Part shown: one piece after another, positions 31,591 to 32,752 of the stretch | Numbering within the stretch: the stretch's first letter is position 1 | Layout: every line of letters starts with the position of its first letter | Source: Treponema sp. UBA7590 | GTDB lineage: Bacteria > Spirochaetota > Spirochaetia > Treponematales > Treponemataceae | Assembly (NCBI GenBank): GCA_002478955.1 | Contig: DLKK01000009.1 | Coordinates: 18,095-50,846 of the forward strand | Direction: 5' to 3' | Length of the DNA stretch: 32,752 nt | Position numbers and translations under genes: made by a program | Notes under the pieces: model-generated | Database searches by the model: none | What the model saw: only the letters and a program-made list of their open reading frames with translations | Told to the model about the DNA's origin: nothing

Positions 31591-32187
31591 ATGGCAGCAA
31601 ACAGTTACGAAAAACCCGATTATTGGTCTCAAAAAGCGTTCTCTGAAGGTTATCCAGCGCGTTCGGTTTATAAATTAAAGGAAATGGATGAAAAATTCGG
31701 AATGTTGAAGAAAAGCTGCAATGTTCTGGATTTAGGTGCGGCTCCAGGAAGCTGGACGACTTTTCTTCTGCGGAATCTTGGTGCGGAAAGCAAAGTTGTA
31801 AGTTGCGATTTGAATCCTCTTTCAAAATCTGTGCGCGGTGAAAATCTGACTTTTATCCAGGGTGATTTGAATGACGCTGCCATCCGCAAACAAATAAAGG
31901 CGCTTGGTCCTTTTGATTTGGTGGTCTGCGATGCGGCTCCATTGACAACCGGAAACAGAATTGTTGACACAGCGCGTTCAGAGCAGCTTGTTGAGATGGC
32001 AATCTGGTATGCCGAAACAATGCTTAAGCAGGGTGGAAATTTTTGTGTGAAAATCTTCCAGAACGGCGACCAGCAGAAATTCCTGCGCAAGCTTAGGGAG
32101 CTTTTTTCAAGTGCTAAAGGCTTTAAGCCGGAAGCGTGCCGCTCCGAGTCGTTTGAGACATTTCTTGTTGGAATTTCACGGAAATAG
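31591..32187 (+). CDS. rlmE: 23S rRNA 2'-O-methyltransferase RlmE (FtsJ/RrmJ)
   Basis: 198 residues. The start YWSQKAFSEGYPARSVYKL and the SAM motif VLDLGAAPGSWT (45-56) are typical of FtsJ. The catalytic tetrad K28, D114, K154 and E189 is complete and matches E. coli K38, D124, K164 and E199 with a constant shift of ten. RlmE methylates the ribose of U2552 in 23S rRNA and aids late 50S assembly. The ATG lacks a strong ribosome site; GATAAG lies just upstream but is a poor -10 box. The LysM protein gene begins 10 bases after the stop, with its ribosome site overlapping the rlmE end. Confidence 0.95.
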   Translation: MAANSYEKPDYWSQKAFSEGYPARSVYKLKEMDEKFGMLKKSCNVLDLGAAPGSWTTFLLRNLGAESKVVSCDLNPLSKSVRGENLTFIQGDLNDAAIRKQIKALGPFDLVVCDAAPLTTGNRIVDTARSEQLVEMAIWYAETMLKQGGNFCVKIFQNGDQQKFLRKLRELFSSAKGFKPEACRSESFETFLVGISRK

Positions 32188-32197
32188 GTGATACAAT

Positions 32198-32752
32198 ATG
32201 AAAAAGTACAACAATTACAAGAATTTGACTTTAATTATGAAATTAGAAAATCTATATAAAAAATTGTTCAGCAGCCGGCTAAGACGGATTGTTTTTCATA
32301 GCGTGATTGCTTTTGCAGGCGGAATTTCCGTTGCGTGGGGCGCATTGTATATTGCTTCAAATTTGAATGTTGAAAAAGGCGTCGGCGGTTTTGAGGCTTC
32401 TTCCCCGACAGAATATTTTGAGGAAAATTCAGATGTTTCTGCCGTTCCTGCTTCCGCTGCGAATTCTTCTGCAAAGGGTAATGCTTCCGATGATCTTTCT
32501 GAGCTTGACGAGCTTGCTCTTATTGATTCTCTTTCTGAAAATGACGCGGAATCTGACAGTTTGGATGCGGCTGCGGCGGTTTTGAGCCAGGACGCGTATT
32601 CTTCAGAAGGACTTGAGCTTTGCTATTTTACATATCGTGTTCAAAAAGGCGATATGATTGGTTTTATTGCAGACAAATTTAATGTTACGCAGGATACGAT
32701 TATCAGCGTGAACAATATCCACCAGTCAAGGTTGATTCAAATTGGTCAGATT
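32198..32752 (+). CDS. LysM-domain membrane-anchored protein, 5' part
   Basis: 185 codons that run off the window end. A basic N-terminus precedes one membrane helix (about residues 35-55, with HSVIAFAGGISVAWGALYIA). A long acidic Ser/Ala/Asp/Glu linker (about 60-135) follows, then a LysM domain beginning YRVQKGDMIGFIADKFNVT and containing D-T-I-I-S-V-N-N. LysM binds peptidoglycan. Proteins of this shape in spirochetes often carry an M23 endopeptidase domain after LysM, but that part is not visible. AGGTG lies 7 bases before the ATG and overlaps the rlmE stop. A second in-frame ATG at 32237 would shorten the N-terminus by 13 residues. Confidence 0.85.
   Translation, partial: MKKYNNYKNLTLIMKLENLYKKLFSSRLRRIVFHSVIAFAGGISVAWGALYIASNLNVEKGVGGFEASSPTEYFEENSDVSAVPASAANSSAKGNASDDLSELDELALIDSLSENDAESDSLDAAAAVLSQDAYSSEGLELCYFTYRVQKGDMIGFIADKFNVTQDTIISVNNIHQSRLIQIGQI

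Overview
The window looks like a spirochete chromosome segment, most probably a Treponema of the host-associated (gut or oral) type. The reasons are: moderately low GC by eye; fliS-flgN and cheR-cheB flagellar and chemotaxis genes beside lipoprotein and LolA-type envelope genes; HPr kinase; GatCAB; RNase Y; and a spirochete-style lipobox. This placement is inference; no rRNA or tRNA gene is present to confirm it. No insertion sequence, phage gene or CRISPR array was seen. It is core chromosome with compact, often overlapping operons.

Layout. Positions 1-5487 (minus strand): fliS-flgN behind a sigma-28-type promoter, then folA, a protease-less FtsH-like AAA ATPase, a MATE transporter, hprK, and the first codons of pyruvate formate-lyase cut by the window edge. 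Positions 5717-15534 (plus): ftsH, a LolA-like carrier, a RodZ-like HTH membrane protein, rimO, a UvrD/PcrA helicase and a cytoplasmic GH13 amylase. Positions 15643-21877 (plus): gatC-gatA-gatB, three poorly known small genes (one of ASCH type), a four-helix membrane protein behind a textbook promoter, and a predicted outer-membrane beta-barrel. Positions 21881-27292 (minus): rny, then pyrG-lptC-lptA-lptB, whose four reading frames overlap end to end. Positions 27413-29455 (plus): cheR-cheB. Positions 29470-31526 (minus): polyprenyl synthase, TPR protein and RseC-like protein. Positions 31591 to the end (plus): rlmE and the start of a LysM cell-wall protein.

The genes cover motility assembly and chemotactic adaptation, envelope biogenesis (LolA, Lpt, RodZ-like, LysM, polyprenyl synthase), membrane protein quality control (two FtsH-type AAA proteins), translation (GatCAB, RimO, RlmE), RNA decay (RNase Y) and sugar metabolism (amylase, HprK, PFL).

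Most unusual observations. (1) CTP synthase has Asp in place of the catalytic Cys of its glutaminase domain and a changed oxyanion motif, so it is predicted to depend on free ammonia. (2) An FtsH paralog ends exactly after the AAA domain, has no M41 protease and carries a changed pore loop, about 2 kb from the complete ftsH. (3) Several genes have a -10 box 4-12 bases before the start codon and no Shine-Dalgarno sequence, which suggests leaderless or near-leaderless mRNAs. (4) Several structured palindromic intergenic elements look like dispersed repeats. No gap without a gene exceeds about 230 bases.
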